Source: Chitinophagaceae bacterium (GTDB lineage: Bacteria; Bacteroidota; Bacteroidia; Chitinophagales; Chitinophagaceae). From it: a stretch of DNA of 50,408 nucleotides. The first letter of the stretch is position 1. Each line of letters begins with the position of its first letter. Positions 14,602-23,365 of the stretch are shown in pieces. The notes beneath the pieces are model-generated. The model was not told the origin of the DNA. It was given only the letters and a program-made list of their open reading frames with translations, and made no database searches. Where the stretch lies: positions 1-50,408 of the forward strand of contig JAEUVS010000148.1 in the NCBI GenBank assembly GCA_016786745.1, in the 5' to 3' direction. Made by a program: the position numbers and the translations under genes.

Positions 14602-17166
14602 TTAATTAACGATTTTGAAAATAAAAATGTCTTTGTTCTTCTGCATCTGCAGGTAATATATACCTTTAAGTTTCGGCTTCGCGACTTCAAAATTCCCTTC
14701 GGCCTCGCCTTTGTCAACTTTTACACCGAACGCATCGACTAACCAGTATTTGGCATATCCGGTGGTAAAGATCTTCCAGCTGGAGGTTTTTGTAGCGATA
14801 CGGATGTCGGTAATACCTGTTAAACGAATAGAAACTGTACCGCTTATTACCGTCTTCTCGTTCTTCTCCTTTTGAACCAGCCGGTAATAATAGGTGCCAT
14901 TTTTTCCAGGCTCGTCATCGAAAGAATAGTTGGCGCCCCGGGCGGCATTTTTCGGTTGGACGTTACCGATAGATTCAAACCCTCCGTTCGCGTCTTCTGA
15001 ACGCTGGATGTCGAATATCACCAGGTCTTCTTCAAAACCTGTTTTCCACGTGAGTTTTACAACACCACCGTCTTCCTGGGCGCGAAACGATTCTAATTTA
15101 ATGGGCAATATGGCAGGGGTGATCGTAACATAATTGCTCATCGTTGCAGCGGGCGAAGAACATACATTTGAGGAGGTTACTTTCAAAGAATAAATTTCAC
15201 CCACAGTTGCCGTTGGTGCGCTCAACGTGCTTGCGGTGGCATTAGGCACCGCTACGCCATTTTTGTACCATTGGTAAGCAGGCGTGGTACCTACGTTAGC
15301 AACTGTTGAGTTAAGCAGTAAACCCGGGTTAACTTTTGTTCCGCTTATAACAGCTGAAGGTGTTGATACCGGGCTAACAGTCATGTTAACAACGGGCGCC
15401 GTTGCAGGATTATTGGTTACACACGTGGTATTGCTCGTCATTATAACTGTTACAGCGTCGTTGTTGACGAGGCTGCTGCTCGACCAGGTATTACCGTTAG
15501 CCCCCACGTTAATTCCATTCAACCGCCATTGATAGGACGGCGCGGTTCCACCATTGGTAGGCGTCGCCGTAAACACTACGTTGGTTCCTGAACAAATAGA
15601 CGTGCTGCTGGCCCCGACCGCTACCGATGCTGCCTGTGTTGCCGTTGTCATCGTAATAATATTGCTTGTGGCAGAACTGGTACTGAGACATCCGACGTTA
15701 CCCGCAGCAGTAAGCACAACGCTCACCTGGCTGTTATTTGCAAGGGACGTTGATGTGAAGGTCGGGCTGTTGGTTCCTGCATTGGAACCGTTTACTTTCC
15801 ATTGATAGCTGGGAGATGTTCCGCCATTTGTTGGAGTAGCAGTAAATGTTACCGACTGCCCGGAACAAAATTTGTTGCCCGGGGCATTCGATGTTATACT
15901 AACAGCAGGAACAACACTTGATGCGGGTCCCTCATTTATGCGAATTCCGTTAGAGGTAGATGTGTAACCGGTGATGGCAAAAAGGTTAGTGCGTGCCGAT
16001 CCGCTTCCGGACCATGTAAAAGTAACTGAATTGATAACCTTGTTCTGGTTAGAAGCAGAAATCGTGATCGGCGCTTCGAACAGGTTGAAGTTTCCTCCTG
16101 TTTCATACGACGCAGAACTGGTTCTTGTTACACGATTAAGGTTTCCTATTGCACGGATAGACGATGAAGATCCGGGTGACAGGTACCAATCGGGAAAGTT
16201 CAGTGTTCCGGTTGATGTAGTGGCATCGGAGTAATTTACCTGGTAGTTGATCGTTCCTGTTCCGGAACCTGTGGTTCCCACCACATATAATGTTGCGTAA
16301 TTGCTTCGAAATTGAGAAGCGAAAGTTAGTGTTCCCGAAGTTGCCCCGCCATTTGCATTATCGCCCGACGAGCGCAATAACAATACGTTGTTCGATGAAT
16401 ATGATGCGAGCTGATAATTTCTTGAAGCATCCTGCGCACTGTTAAATGAACCGTTCGCAGGTAATCCGTTTGAGCCGCTGCTATTGCTGGGATTGGAATA
16501 ACCTGCAGCAAAAAAAACATATCCTGGCGCCGCGTCAACAGCACGAGATGTACTGGAAGTTGATGCCGTACCCGTTCCATTGGCTACCACATCTTCATTG
16601 AAACCCGTAAGCGAAAGTGGCTGAACCTGCTGTGCAACGGGCGGTGAGGCTGAACAGCCTGATGCATCCGTTACAATTACCTGGTAGTTGCCCGCTCCCA
16701 AACCTGTAAGGTTGGATGATGTAGAATAAGCACTTCCGTTTTTTGTCCAGTTGTAGGTATATGGAGCTACTCCGCCAGATACCTGCGTGGATATCGTACC
16801 ATTGTTTGCACCACTACACACAGGGTTTGAGGCGCTGTATGATACAGTTAGCGCTGAGGGCTGCGTAATTACGACATATACAGTTTTTACACATCCGGCT
16901 CCATCTTTAGCAGAAACGGGATAAGTTCCGGCAGCGAGACCAGTAAATACATTATTGGTAGACCAGGCACCTGCTCCGGCTTCCGCAAGCTGGTATTGAT
17001 ACGGCGCGGAACCACCTGAAGCGGTTGCTGTAATGGATCCGTTTGTTCCTAAAAAACAGGAAACATTCGTTGAAGTGTAAGTAAGCGCTACAGGGCATTG
17101 TCCATATACAATCGTAGCGAATGTGATACAAAAGAGCGTTAACGCAACGTGTAAAAGTTGTTTCAT
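14602..17166 (-). CDS. Large secreted adhesin-like protein with SprB and Ig-like repeats and a T9SS C-terminal domain
   Basis: The 854-residue protein is probably exported by Sec and then the type IX system to the surface. Layout: signal peptide 1-22 (IVYGQ); two SprB-like repeats about 25-105 and 106-185 (NGSITATASGGSAPYQY, NGTISTQVSGGVAPYTYNW); a Ser/Gly/Asn-rich region about 190-415; three Ig/PKD-like repeats about 420-690, two of them nearly the same (VTFTATPTNGGTSPSYQW and VVFTATPTNGGTAPSYQW); a domain starting LPIKLESFRAQED, typical just before the sorting signal; and a C-terminal domain ending KGIYYLQM...FKIVN. ATG 17166 is a clear start. It is a single gene with its own terminator. 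A gliding or attachment role is inferred from SprB-type repeats. No catalytic domain was seen. Confidence 0.88.
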   Translation of the reverse strand: MKQLLHVALTLFCITFATIVYGQCPVALTYTSTNVSCFLGTNGSITATASGGSAPYQYQLAEAGAGAWSTNNVFTGLAAGTYPVSAKDGAGCVKTVYVVITQPSALTVSYSASNPVCSGANNGTISTQVSGGVAPYTYNWTKNGSAYSTSSNLTGLGAGNYQVIVTDASGCSASPPVAQQVQPLSLTGFNEDVVANGTGTASTSSTSRAVDAAPGYVFFAAGYSNPSNSSGSNGLPANGSFNSAQDASRNYQLASYSSNNVLLLRSSGDNANGGATSGTLTFASQFRSNYATLYVVGTTGSGTGTINYQVNYSDATTSTGTLNFPDWYLSPGSSSSIRAIGNLNRVTRTSSASYETGGNFNLFEAPITISASNQNKVINSVTFTWSGSGSARTNLFAITGYTSTSNGIRINEGPASSVVPAVSITSNAPGNKFCSGQSVTFTATPTNGGTSPSYQWKVNGSNAGTNSPTFTSTSLANNSQVSVVLTAAGNVGCLSTSSATSNIITMTTATQAASVAVGASSTSICSGTNVVFTATPTNGGTAPSYQWRLNGINVGANGNTWSSSSLVNNDAVTVIMTSNTTCVTNNPATAPVVNMTVSPVSTPSAVISGTKVNPGLLLNSTVANVGTTPAYQWYKNGVAVPNATASTLSAPTATVGEIYSLKVTSSNVCSSPAATMSNYVTITPAILPIKLESFRAQEDGGVVKLTWKTGFEEDLVIFDIQRSEDANGGFESIGNVQPKNAARGANYSFDDEPGKNGTYYYRLVQKEKNEKTVISGTVSIRLTGITDIRIATKTSSWKIFTTGYAKYWLVDAFGVKVDKGEAEGNFEVAKPKLKGIYYLQMQKNKDIFIFKIVN

Positions 17167-17639
17167 CAGGGCATGGATTTAGGGTTAATCGAGGACCGAT
17201 TCAACTACTTAAAACGGGTTATTGCCTGTCAAATTGCTTGACAATTATCAACTCATTAGATGCTAATCCTCAACCAACAGGGTTGTTTTCTACCACAATA
17301 CCACTTCTTTTGCCGTTATTGGACAAAACAAACAGATCGCATCAGTGTTGACTGTGTTCCTGAAGAAATCATTTTAGTGGAACTGTTTGGCACTTTGAGA
17401 TCAGGATAACGCGGCGATTGAAAATGAGGCTTTGACTCTTTAACTAAAACTGGACATACAATTTTTTTTTGCGAAAACGGAATCAGTTGTACCGGAAATT
17501 ATTATTTTTAGTATGCTAGTACACCTGAAATAAGCTAGTCGGCGTGACTAATTGTTAACAGAATCCGGCCCGATCACGTCGAATTGGAACCACCAGTAAG
17601 ATAATAGAAGCGAAATTTTTCATAGTCAACCCAGGCATC
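17167..17639. other. 473-bp divergent intergenic region
   Basis: It separates the T9SS protein gene from the NlpE-like gene, so it must carry both promoters, but no exact TAnnTTTG was found on either strand. It contains a perfect inverted repeat at 17227-17243, a small stem CAACC-AACAG-GGTTG at 17271-17285 and a T10 run at 17461-17470. There is no convincing small ORF or known RNA. Confidence 0.5.
17227..17243. promoter_or_regulatory. Perfect 6-bp inverted repeat upstream of the T9SS protein gene
   Basis: TGTCAA (17227-17232), 5-base spacer, TTGACA (17238-17243). The symmetry and position (about 60-75 bp upstream of ATG 17166) fit a dimeric regulator site. Chance occurrence is possible at this arm length. 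Confidence 0.35.
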
Positions 17640-18425
17640 ATGAGAAACCTACTGTTGGCCAGCTTAACGCTCATTATCATCAGCGCAACTCTTTTTTGCA
17701 AACCTCAATCGACAGCAACTAAAAATACATTGACGGGTGATACTACCCATACCAGTCGCACTTCTCTCGATTGGGACGGGATTTATCGCGGCGTATTGCC
17801 TTGTGCAGATTGCGAGGGAATACAAAAAACAGTTTACCTGAATAAAGATGGCAGCTATCGCTTAAAAATAAAATACCTCGGCAAACAAACCACTTCGAGC
17901 GAAAGTTCAGGAACATTCGAATGGAACAGCCATGGAAATACCATAACATTATCGGAGAATGGACAACCCGTTAGCTTTTTCGTTGGCGAGAACACATTAA
18001 CAGAGCTTGATAAAAGTGGCAACAAGGTTACAGGGCAGTTAGCGCCGAACTATGTTTTGAGCAAGGACCAATTTGCAATCCTCGAAAAGTACTGGAAGCT
18101 TACGGAATTGAATGGAAAACCTATTGAAGTTGACAGTAGTTTTCGCAAAGAGCCGCATATCATTTTTAAGGATGATGGAAATCGGTTCGTGGGAAATGGT
18201 GGATGTAACGGCTTCTCGGGCACATATAAATTGGGAAGTATGAACAGGATAAACTTATCGCAAGGAGTTACAACACAAATGGCCTGTCCTAAAATGGAGT
18301 TGGAATCTCAATTTCTAAAAGTATTGCAGATGGCAGATAACTACACTGTCACTGGAGATATGCTGATATTGAATAAAGCGCGAATGGCTCCCTTAGCGAG
18401 ATTTAAGACTGTGTACATGAAATAG
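17640..18425 (+). CDS. Lipoprotein with NlpE-like and META/HslJ domains
   Basis: The signal peptide ends in TLFC (lipid Cys 20), so the protein is anchored in an envelope membrane. Residues about 44-140 are NlpE-like: GIYRGVLPCADCEGI with the CxxC pair at Cys 55 and Cys 58, then YLNKDGSYRLKIKY. Residues about 145-258 form a META/HslJ domain (WKLTELNGKPI, FVGNGGCNGFSGTY, MACPKMELESQFL). In E. coli NlpE signals envelope and copper stress to Cpx, and HslJ is linked to novobiocin resistance. Both domains in one lipoprotein suggests an envelope-stress role, but Bacteroidota generally lack Cpx, so no pathway is assigned. It is monocistronic, with tRNA-Cys reading toward it downstream. Confidence 0.85.
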   Translation: MRNLLLASLTLIIISATLFCKPQSTATKNTLTGDTTHTSRTSLDWDGIYRGVLPCADCEGIQKTVYLNKDGSYRLKIKYLGKQTTSSESSGTFEWNSHGNTITLSENGQPVSFFVGENTLTELDKSGNKVTGQLAPNYVLSKDQFAILEKYWKLTELNGKPIEVDSSFRKEPHIIFKDDGNRFVGNGGCNGFSGTYKLGSMNRINLSQGVTTQMACPKMELESQFLKVLQMADNYTVTGDMLILNKARMAPLARFKTVYMK

Positions 18426-18535
18426 GTTGCCGCACTTTCTTATGTCATATTCACGCTTAAGCAATTGAAATCAACCTATCGATATAAAGTGAAGTGAAAC
18501 AGGGCTAACGCTCGTGAATACATGAAAGCGTTTTT

Positions 18536-18609
18536 TGGAGGTCCCGAGCGGGTTCGAACCGCTGTACGAGCTTTTGCAGAGCTCTGCCTAACCACTCGGC
18601 CACAGGACC
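18536..18609 (-). tRNA. tRNA-Cys (anticodon GCA)
   Basis: A full cloverleaf can be drawn on the minus strand. The acceptor stem is GGTCCTG with CGGGACC (one G-T pair). The D arm is GCC...GGC with AGTGGTTA. The anticodon stem is GAGCT/AGCTC with loop CTGCAAA, which gives anticodon GCA. The T arm is AGCGG-TTCGAAC-CCGCT. The discriminator base is U, as expected for cysteine tRNA, and CCA is encoded in the DNA. It appears to be a single tRNA, not part of a cluster. Confidence 0.96.
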
Positions 18610-18681
18610 TTATTTTTACAGGTCTGCAAAAGTAGGATATTTTTGAGGAAAGCCGAAAGGAAAACGACACGATTCTACCAC

Positions 18682-18719
18682 GATCCCTCACGCAGCGCTA
18701 TGCGCTGGTTCGGGATGAC
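18682..18719. repeat. REP-like palindromic element, copy 1
   Basis: The structure is GATCCC, TCACG, then CAGCGC-TAT-GCGCTG as a perfect inner stem, GTTC, then GGGATGAC. The outer ATCCC/GGGAT arms also pair. Its ends (GATCCCTCAC and GGTTCGGGAT) match those of the element at 48309-48361, so this is probably a dispersed genomic repeat. It lies between tRNA-Cys and the nucleoside phosphorylase start. Confidence 0.7.
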
Positions 18720-18734
18720 AATTAACATCGATCA

Positions 18735-19610
18735 ATGACCAGGATACCAGAATCAGAACTTATACTCAACCAACGCGGGGCCATCTATCACCTCAACCTC
18801 CGCCCTGAAGAAATCGCTGACACCATCATCACTGTCGGCGACCCGGCCCGAGTAGCCCAAATCTCCAAACATTTCGATTCCATAGAAATCAAATCGTCCT
18901 ACCGGGAATTCATCACCCACACCGGCTTCGTAGGCAAAAAACGACTCACCGTTTTATCCTCGGGAATCGGCACCGACAACATTGATATAGTCCTCAACGA
19001 ACTCGACGCACTCGCCAATGTGAATTTCCACACCCGCACCATCGTTCCAAATGCCGTATCGCTGAAAATTATGCGCATCGGCACCTGCGGGTCGCTCCAG
19101 GAAGATATTCCGGTAGACACTTTCGTCGCCTCTACGCACGGACTCGGAATAGACAATCTTCTCAATTACTACCGTCACCTTCCAAACGATGAAGAAAAAG
19201 AGATCCTCCAGGCGTTCGTTACCCACACACAAATTCATCACCAGGTGACCATCCCTTACATCACCGGCGGGGCACCATCCTTAATTAAACATTTCGTAGG
19301 CGGATTTCACCACGGCATCACCGTTTCGTGTCCGGGTTTTTATGGCCCCCAGGGCCGGATGATCCGCGTGCCGCTCTCCCAGCCCGACCTGGTTTCCAAA
19401 TTTTCGGCATTCCGCATCGGCAACCACCGGATATCCAATTTTGAAATGGAAACTTCGGCTATATATGGGCTCGGGAAGTTGCTGGGGCATCATTGTTTGT
19501 CGCTGAATGCGGTAGTGGCCAACAGGGTTACGAAGGAGTTTTCTAAAGATCTTGTGAATACCGTGGAGAGATTGATTGTAGATGTGTTGGGGAAGATTGA
19601 AAGGATTTAA
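18735..19610 (+). CDS. Nucleoside phosphorylase (uridine phosphorylase-like)
   Basis: Enzymes of this family split nucleosides with phosphate to free base and ribose-1-phosphate. Visible motifs are GDPARV (phosphate site, about 35-40), RIGTCGSLQ (about 112-120) and SNFEMETSAIYGL (about 238-250), whose MET segment binds the ribose. At 291 residues it is longer than E. coli Udp (253), with the extra length in the middle. No signal peptide. ATG 18735 is the only good start. The stop lies 22 bp before dapF, so the two are probably co-transcribed, although a weak promoter lies in between. The exact base specificity cannot be read from the sequence. Confidence 0.88.
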   Translation: MTRIPESELILNQRGAIYHLNLRPEEIADTIITVGDPARVAQISKHFDSIEIKSSYREFITHTGFVGKKRLTVLSSGIGTDNIDIVLNELDALANVNFHTRTIVPNAVSLKIMRIGTCGSLQEDIPVDTFVASTHGLGIDNLLNYYRHLPNDEEKEILQAFVTHTQIHHQVTIPYITGGAPSLIKHFVGGFHHGITVSCPGFYGPQGRMIRVPLSQPDLVSKFSAFRIGNHRISNFEMETSAIYGLGKLLGHHCLSLNAVVANRVTKEFSKDLVNTVERLIVDVLGKIERI

Positions 19611-19632
19611 AACCCCGTAACTTCGCTCCAGG

Positions 19633-20424
19633 ATGGACTTGCATTTTCACAAATACCAGGGCACGGGAAACGACTTTATCATACTCGACAACAGGAAAGG
19701 AGAATACGACAACCTCACCACCCAACAGATCAACTTTTTGTGCGACAGGCGTTTCGGCATAGGAGCCGACGGTTTAATGCTGCTGAATAATAAAGCAGGC
19801 TATGATTTCGAAATGAAATATTACAACGCCGATGGCCGCGAATCGTCTATGTGCGGTAACGGCGGACGATGCCTGGTAAAATTCGCCTACCACCTGGGCA
19901 TTCATAAGATTACCTATTTTTTCTCGGCGATAGACGGCGACCATGAAGCCGAAATAGACCTCGACGGCACCGTTAGTCTAAAAATGAAAGACGTCAACGA
20001 AATCCGTCATGTCAACGGCGACTATATTCTCGACACCGGCTCTCCCCACTATATCAAAATGGTGAACGACCTGGATAAATTCGATGTATTTAAAACCGGT
20101 CGCACCATCCGCAACAGCGACCTTTTTAAAAAAGAAGGGATCAACGTGAACTTTGTCGAACAACTGACGGAAGACGAAATCGCCGTGAGAACATATGAGC
20201 GGGGAGTCGAAGACGAAACTTTTTCGTGCGGCACCGGCGTAACTGCGGCTGCACTTGCATGCTATCATAACGAAACCGGGTTTAACGATGTTGTCGTAAG
20301 CACCAAAGGTGGAAAGTTGAACGTGGAATACGACCGGTCGAGCGAAGATATTTATACGAACATCTGGTTATCCGGTCCGGCGGAGAAAGTCTTCGAAGGC
20401 GATATGGAAATTGATGAGCGGTAG
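19633..20424 (+). CDS. dapF: Diaminopimelate epimerase
   Basis: DapF converts LL- to meso-diaminopimelate, needed for lysine and peptidoglycan. The two catalytic cysteines are present: Cys 74 in MCGNGGRC and Cys 199 in SCGTGVTAAA. The N-terminal KYQGTGNDFI motif and DTGSPHY are also intact. Its 263 residues are normal. The start is ATG 19633. A possible promoter, TTG (19597-19599) - 18 bp - TAACTTCG (19618-19625), has one mismatch in the -7 box. corA follows 45 bp downstream with its own -7 box. Confidence 0.97.
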   Translation: MDLHFHKYQGTGNDFIILDNRKGEYDNLTTQQINFLCDRRFGIGADGLMLLNNKAGYDFEMKYYNADGRESSMCGNGGRCLVKFAYHLGIHKITYFFSAIDGDHEAEIDLDGTVSLKMKDVNEIRHVNGDYILDTGSPHYIKMVNDLDKFDVFKTGRTIRNSDLFKKEGINVNFVEQLTEDEIAVRTYERGVEDETFSCGTGVTAAALACYHNETGFNDVVVSTKGGKLNVEYDRSSEDIYTNIWLSGPAEKVFEGDMEIDER

Positions 20425-20453
20425 CGCGCGGGTGACTGCAAACTACAAACTCC

Positions 20454-20461
20454 TATCTTTG
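20454..20461 (+). promoter_or_regulatory. Bacteroidota -7 element of corA
   Basis: TATCTTTG matches TAnnTTTG exactly and ends 8 bp before the ATG at 20470. No clear -33 TTG. If it is used, the mRNA would have almost no leader. Confidence 0.45.
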
Positions 20462-20469
20462 CGCCGCCC

Positions 20470-21408
20470 ATGATACAACACTTCAAAAATATTGATCACA
20501 AGACCGTTGCCATCGACAAACCTGAGAATGGTTCATGGGTGAATATCGTTCCGCCGCTAAGGCAGGAGGAGTTTTCAGAGCTCTCATATACGTTGGATAT
20601 TCCGCTTGATTTTCTTACAGACTCTCTTGATATCGACGAGCGAAGCCGCTTTGAGGAAGAGGATAATGTTAAGTTGGTAGTGATTAAAACGCCAACAGAA
20701 AACAACTCTTTTAATGAGAGTGATGCATATTATATAACGATACCGATCTGTATTATTCTTACTCACAACCAGATTGTAACGGTTAACTCGTTCGACAACG
20801 GGGTGATAAAAAAATTCTTAAGCACGTTTCAGAACCGGCCGCCCGACAAAAAGAACATGATGGTGCTGAAAATCTTTGAAAAGATTATACAGGCTTACAT
20901 GGAGTTTTTGAAGGAAATAAATGTGAGAAGGAATGTGCTTGAGCAAAAGTTATACGCAGCGAACAGGAATGAGCAATTGCTTCAGTTGATGCGTATACAA
21001 AAGAGCCTCGTATATTTTGTTACCGCGTTACGTTCAAATGAAATGCTGCTGATGAAAATTGAGCGGACCAATTTTCTTGGTCTCAATGAAGAGGAGAAAG
21101 AGATTTTGCAGGATTTGATTGTGGATAATTCGCAGGCGCTTGAAATGGCGAATATTTATACGAACATCCTGAGTAGTACGTTGGATGCGTTTGCGAGTAT
21201 TATCGCGAATAACCAGAACGAAGTGTTGAAGCGGTTGTCTGTTATCACGATTGTGTTGACTTTCCCGGTGTTGGTGGCGAGTATTTATGGGATGAATGTG
21301 CCGATTCCTTATTCGAAGTCGCCTTATGCGTTTTATATACCGGTGTCGCTGTCGCTGATAATTTCGTTGATTATAGGATGGTCCTTTTTGAGGAAGAAAA
21401 TATTCTAA
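20470..21408 (+). CDS. corA: CorA family magnesium/divalent cation channel
   Basis: The 312-residue protein has the CorA plan: a soluble N-terminal alpha/beta funnel (about 1-200), a long helix, and two C-terminal membrane helices. The selectivity motif YGMNVP (Gly 274, Met 275, Asn 276) closes the first one. The last helix (FYIPVSLSLIISLIIGWSF) ends in the basic tail LRKKIF. CorA forms homopentamers in the inner membrane. ATG 20470 is preceded by a good -7 element. The last 34 bases of the gene are repeated, slightly changed, at 21447-21480, just before the Nudix gene. Confidence 0.95.
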   Translation: MIQHFKNIDHKTVAIDKPENGSWVNIVPPLRQEEFSELSYTLDIPLDFLTDSLDIDERSRFEEEDNVKLVVIKTPTENNSFNESDAYYITIPICIILTHNQIVTVNSFDNGVIKKFLSTFQNRPPDKKNMMVLKIFEKIIQAYMEFLKEINVRRNVLEQKLYAANRNEQLLQLMRIQKSLVYFVTALRSNEMLLMKIERTNFLGLNEEEKEILQDLIVDNSQALEMANIYTNILSSTLDAFASIIANNQNEVLKRLSVITIVLTFPVLVASIYGMNVPIPYSKSPYAFYIPVSLSLIISLIIGWSFLRKKIF

Positions 21409-21480
21409 AGTGCAGTACGGGCGGCGTGCCTGCGGCGCAAAAAAGCAGGATGGCCTTTTTGAGGAAGAAAATATTTTGAA
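21375..21480 (+). repeat. Direct repeat of the corA 3' end (21375-21409 and 21447-21480)
   Basis: The two copies of about 34-35 bp share AGGATGG, CCTTTTTGAGGAAGAAAA and TATT. They differ by one deleted T and by changes at the stop codon (TAA in copy 1, TGA in copy 2). The second copy still encodes FLRKKIF and a stop. The GC-rich spacer (21410-21446) contains CCTGC...GCAGG arms. This looks like a local duplication or a small insertion that moved the corA end. Confidence 0.85.
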
Positions 21481-21481
21481 C

Positions 21482-21961
21482 ATGTTCAACATTCGCGTTT
21501 ATGGTATCCTCATCAATGAAAAAAACCAACTACTCGTAGCCGACGAATACATCCGCGGCGGCTACTACACAAAATTCCCCGGCGGGGGCCTCGAATTCGG
21601 CGAAGGAACCCGCGACTGCCTCAAACGCGAATTCAAAGAAGAAATGGATCTCGAAGTAGAAATCGGCGACCACATCTATACGACAGACTTCTTCCAGATG
21701 AGCGCATTCAACCCTTCTCACCAGATCATCTCCATATATTATTTCGCCAGGGCGCTCGAACCGATAACCTGCCCGATACGCACGAAAATATTCGACTTCG
21801 ACAGCACTCAGCTCGACACCTACAACAAAACCGGGGAAACAGAAACTTTCCGGTTTATCGACTGGGATAAACTGACACCCGAGATGGTTACCCTTCCTAT
21901 CGATAAAATCGTGGTAGAGATGCTGTTAAAGCAATACTCCCAAAAATCTGTTAAGGCTTAA
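21482..21961 (+). CDS. Nudix hydrolase
   Basis: The 159-residue protein carries the Nudix box at residues 35-57: Gly 35, Glu 41, then REFKEEMDL (49-57), which matches GX5EX7REUXEEXGU except for Asp in place of the last Gly. Such enzymes hydrolyse nucleoside diphosphates linked to a second group; the substrate cannot be told. The start is ATG 21482 ([10 protein letters not shown]). The frame stays open upstream to 21410, but that part is made of the duplicated corA tail and GC-rich spacer. The gene is followed by the ahcY promoter 17 bp later. Confidence 0.88.
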   Translation: MFNIRVYGILINEKNQLLVADEYIRGGYYTKFPGGGLEFGEGTRDCLKREFKEEMDLEVEIGDHIYTTDFFQMSAFNPSHQIISIYYFARALEPITCPIRTKIFDFDSTQLDTYNKTGETETFRFIDWDKLTPEMVTLPIDKIVVEMLLKQYSQKSVKA

Positions 21962-21977
21962 ACACCACCATTTTCTG

Positions 21978-22008
21978 TTGCCCGTTTAAGGGCATAATAT
22001 TACCTTTG
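21978..22008 (+). promoter_or_regulatory. Bacteroidota-type promoter of ahcY (-33 TTG, -7 TACCTTTG)
   Basis: TTG at 21978-21980, 20 bp, then TACCTTTG at 22001-22008, an exact TAnnTTTG. Transcription should start near 22015, giving a leader of about 12 bases to ATG 22027. It is the best promoter in the window, and it rules out the in-frame TTG at 22006 as a start codon. Confidence 0.75.
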
Positions 22009-22026
22009 ACGCCTAAAAATCTAATC

Positions 22027-23355
22027 ATGCCTACCATCTCCAAATCGAATATTGATTTCAAACTTCCGTACAAGGTTGCAGACATAAAACTGGCCGAATG
22101 GGGGCGTAAAGAAATCCGTCTCGCAGAAGCAGAAATGCCCGGGTTGATGTCGCTGAGGGCCGAGTATGGTCCTACCCAACCGCTGAAAGGCGCGCGCATA
22201 GCCGGTTGCCTGCATATGACTATTCAGACGGCCGTTCTTATCGAAACGCTCATCACGTTGGGCGCGGAAGTAAAATGGAGCTCGTGTAATATATTTTCTA
22301 CGCAGGACCACGCCGCGGCAGCTGTAGCAGCAGCGGGTATTGGCGTATTCGCGTGGAAAGGGCAAACACAGGCCGAGGCAGACTGGTGCATAGAGCAAAC
22401 CCTGTTTTTCGGCTCAGCCGACAGACCTTTGAACATGATTCTTGACGACGGTGGCGACCTTACCAATATGGTATTCGATCAGTACCCGGAGTTGGTTCAG
22501 CATGTGAGGGGCCTGAGCGAGGAAACCACTACCGGTGTACACAGGTTATATGAAAGGATGGCAAAAAACACGCTGCCTGTTCCCGCCATCAACGTGAACG
22601 ACTCGGTAACAAAATCGAAATTCGATAACAAATACGGATGCAAGGAATCGCTTGTTGACGCGATCAGGCGTGCTACTGATGTGATGCTGGCTGGTAAAAT
22701 AGCGGTTGTTGGTGGTTATGGAGATGTGGGTAAAGGCTCGGCTGCTTCTCTCAGCGGCGCAGGTTGCCGTGTAATCGTTACTGAAATTGACCCGATATGC
22801 GCCCTGCAGGCCGCCATGGATGGATATGAAGTAAAAAGAATGGTGGATGCAGTGAAGGAAGCAGACATTGTTGTTACTGCTTCGGGTTGCCGCGACCTCA
22901 TCACCGAAAAACATTTCAGGCAGATGAAAGACAAGGCGATCGTTTGTAACATCGGGCACTTCGACATAGAAATTGACATCGCCTGGCTGAACAGGAACTA
23001 CGGTCACACAAAAGATACTATAAAGCCACAGGTAGACATTTATAACATTGATGGTAAAGATGTGATCATCCTTGCGGAAGGAAGGCTCGTGAACCTGGGT
23101 TGTGCAACGGGTCACCCCAGCTTTGTGATGAGTAACTCTTTCACAAATCAGACACTCGCACAGATCGAACTGTGGAATAATCATTCGAAATACGAGAATA
23201 AGGTATATGTGTTGCCGAAGCACCTTGATGAAAAGGTTGCGCGGTTACATTTGAAGAAGATTGGGGTTGAGCTCGATGAGCTTACGAATGAACAGGCTGA
23301 ATACCTCGGCATTCCGAAGAATGGGCCGTTTAAGGCGGAACATTACAGGTATTAA
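22027..23355 (+). CDS. ahcY: Adenosylhomocysteinase (S-adenosyl-L-homocysteine hydrolase)
   Basis: This enzyme splits S-adenosylhomocysteine into adenosine and homocysteine, removing the inhibitor formed by methyltransferases. Family motifs include [31 protein letters not shown], the NAD-binding loop [20 protein letters not shown], and the C-terminal KAEHYRY with its conserved Lys and Tyr. The length is 442 residues from ATG 22027. It stands alone behind its own promoter and is followed by a strong purine/pyrimidine hairpin that may end or stabilise the transcript. Confidence 0.98.
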   Translation: MPTISKSNIDFKLPYKVADIKLAEWGRKEIRLAEAEMPGLMSLRAEYGPTQPLKGARIAGCLHMTIQTAVLIETLITLGAEVKWSSCNIFSTQDHAAAAVAAAGIGVFAWKGQTQAEADWCIEQTLFFGSADRPLNMILDDGGDLTNMVFDQYPELVQHVRGLSEETTTGVHRLYERMAKNTLPVPAINVNDSVTKSKFDNKYGCKESLVDAIRRATDVMLAGKIAVVGGYGDVGKGSAASLSGAGCRVIVTEIDPICALQAAMDGYEVKRMVDAVKEADIVVTASGCRDLITEKHFRQMKDKAIVCNIGHFDIEIDIAWLNRNYGHTKDTIKPQVDIYNIDGKDVIILAEGRLVNLGCATGHPSFVMSNSFTNQTLAQIELWNNHSKYENKVYVLPKHLDEKVARLHLKKIGVELDELTNEQAEYLGIPKNGPFKAEHYRY

Positions 23356-23365
23356 GGAAAGTTTA

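Larger units (their letters stand above)
18426..18734. other. 309-bp region between the NlpE-like gene and the nucleoside phosphorylase gene
   Basis: It holds tRNA-Cys (18536-18609, minus strand) and a REP-like hairpin (18682-18719). No protein gene was seen. A run of six T at 18531-18536 lies on the plus strand beside the tRNA 3' end. Confidence 0.7.

Noticed and set aside
17167..17639. Possible small RNA or small protein in the largest gap
   Set aside because: No exact -7 element, no terminator and no coherent short frame could be found there.
22006..22026. TTG start for ahcY
   Set aside because: It lies within the -7 promoter element (22001-22008); ATG 22027 gives the normal N-terminus.
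22546..23223. Long open frame on the minus strand opposite ahcY
   Set aside because: It is antisense to a highly conserved gene, His/Cys-rich without domain character, and explained by codon bias of ahcY.
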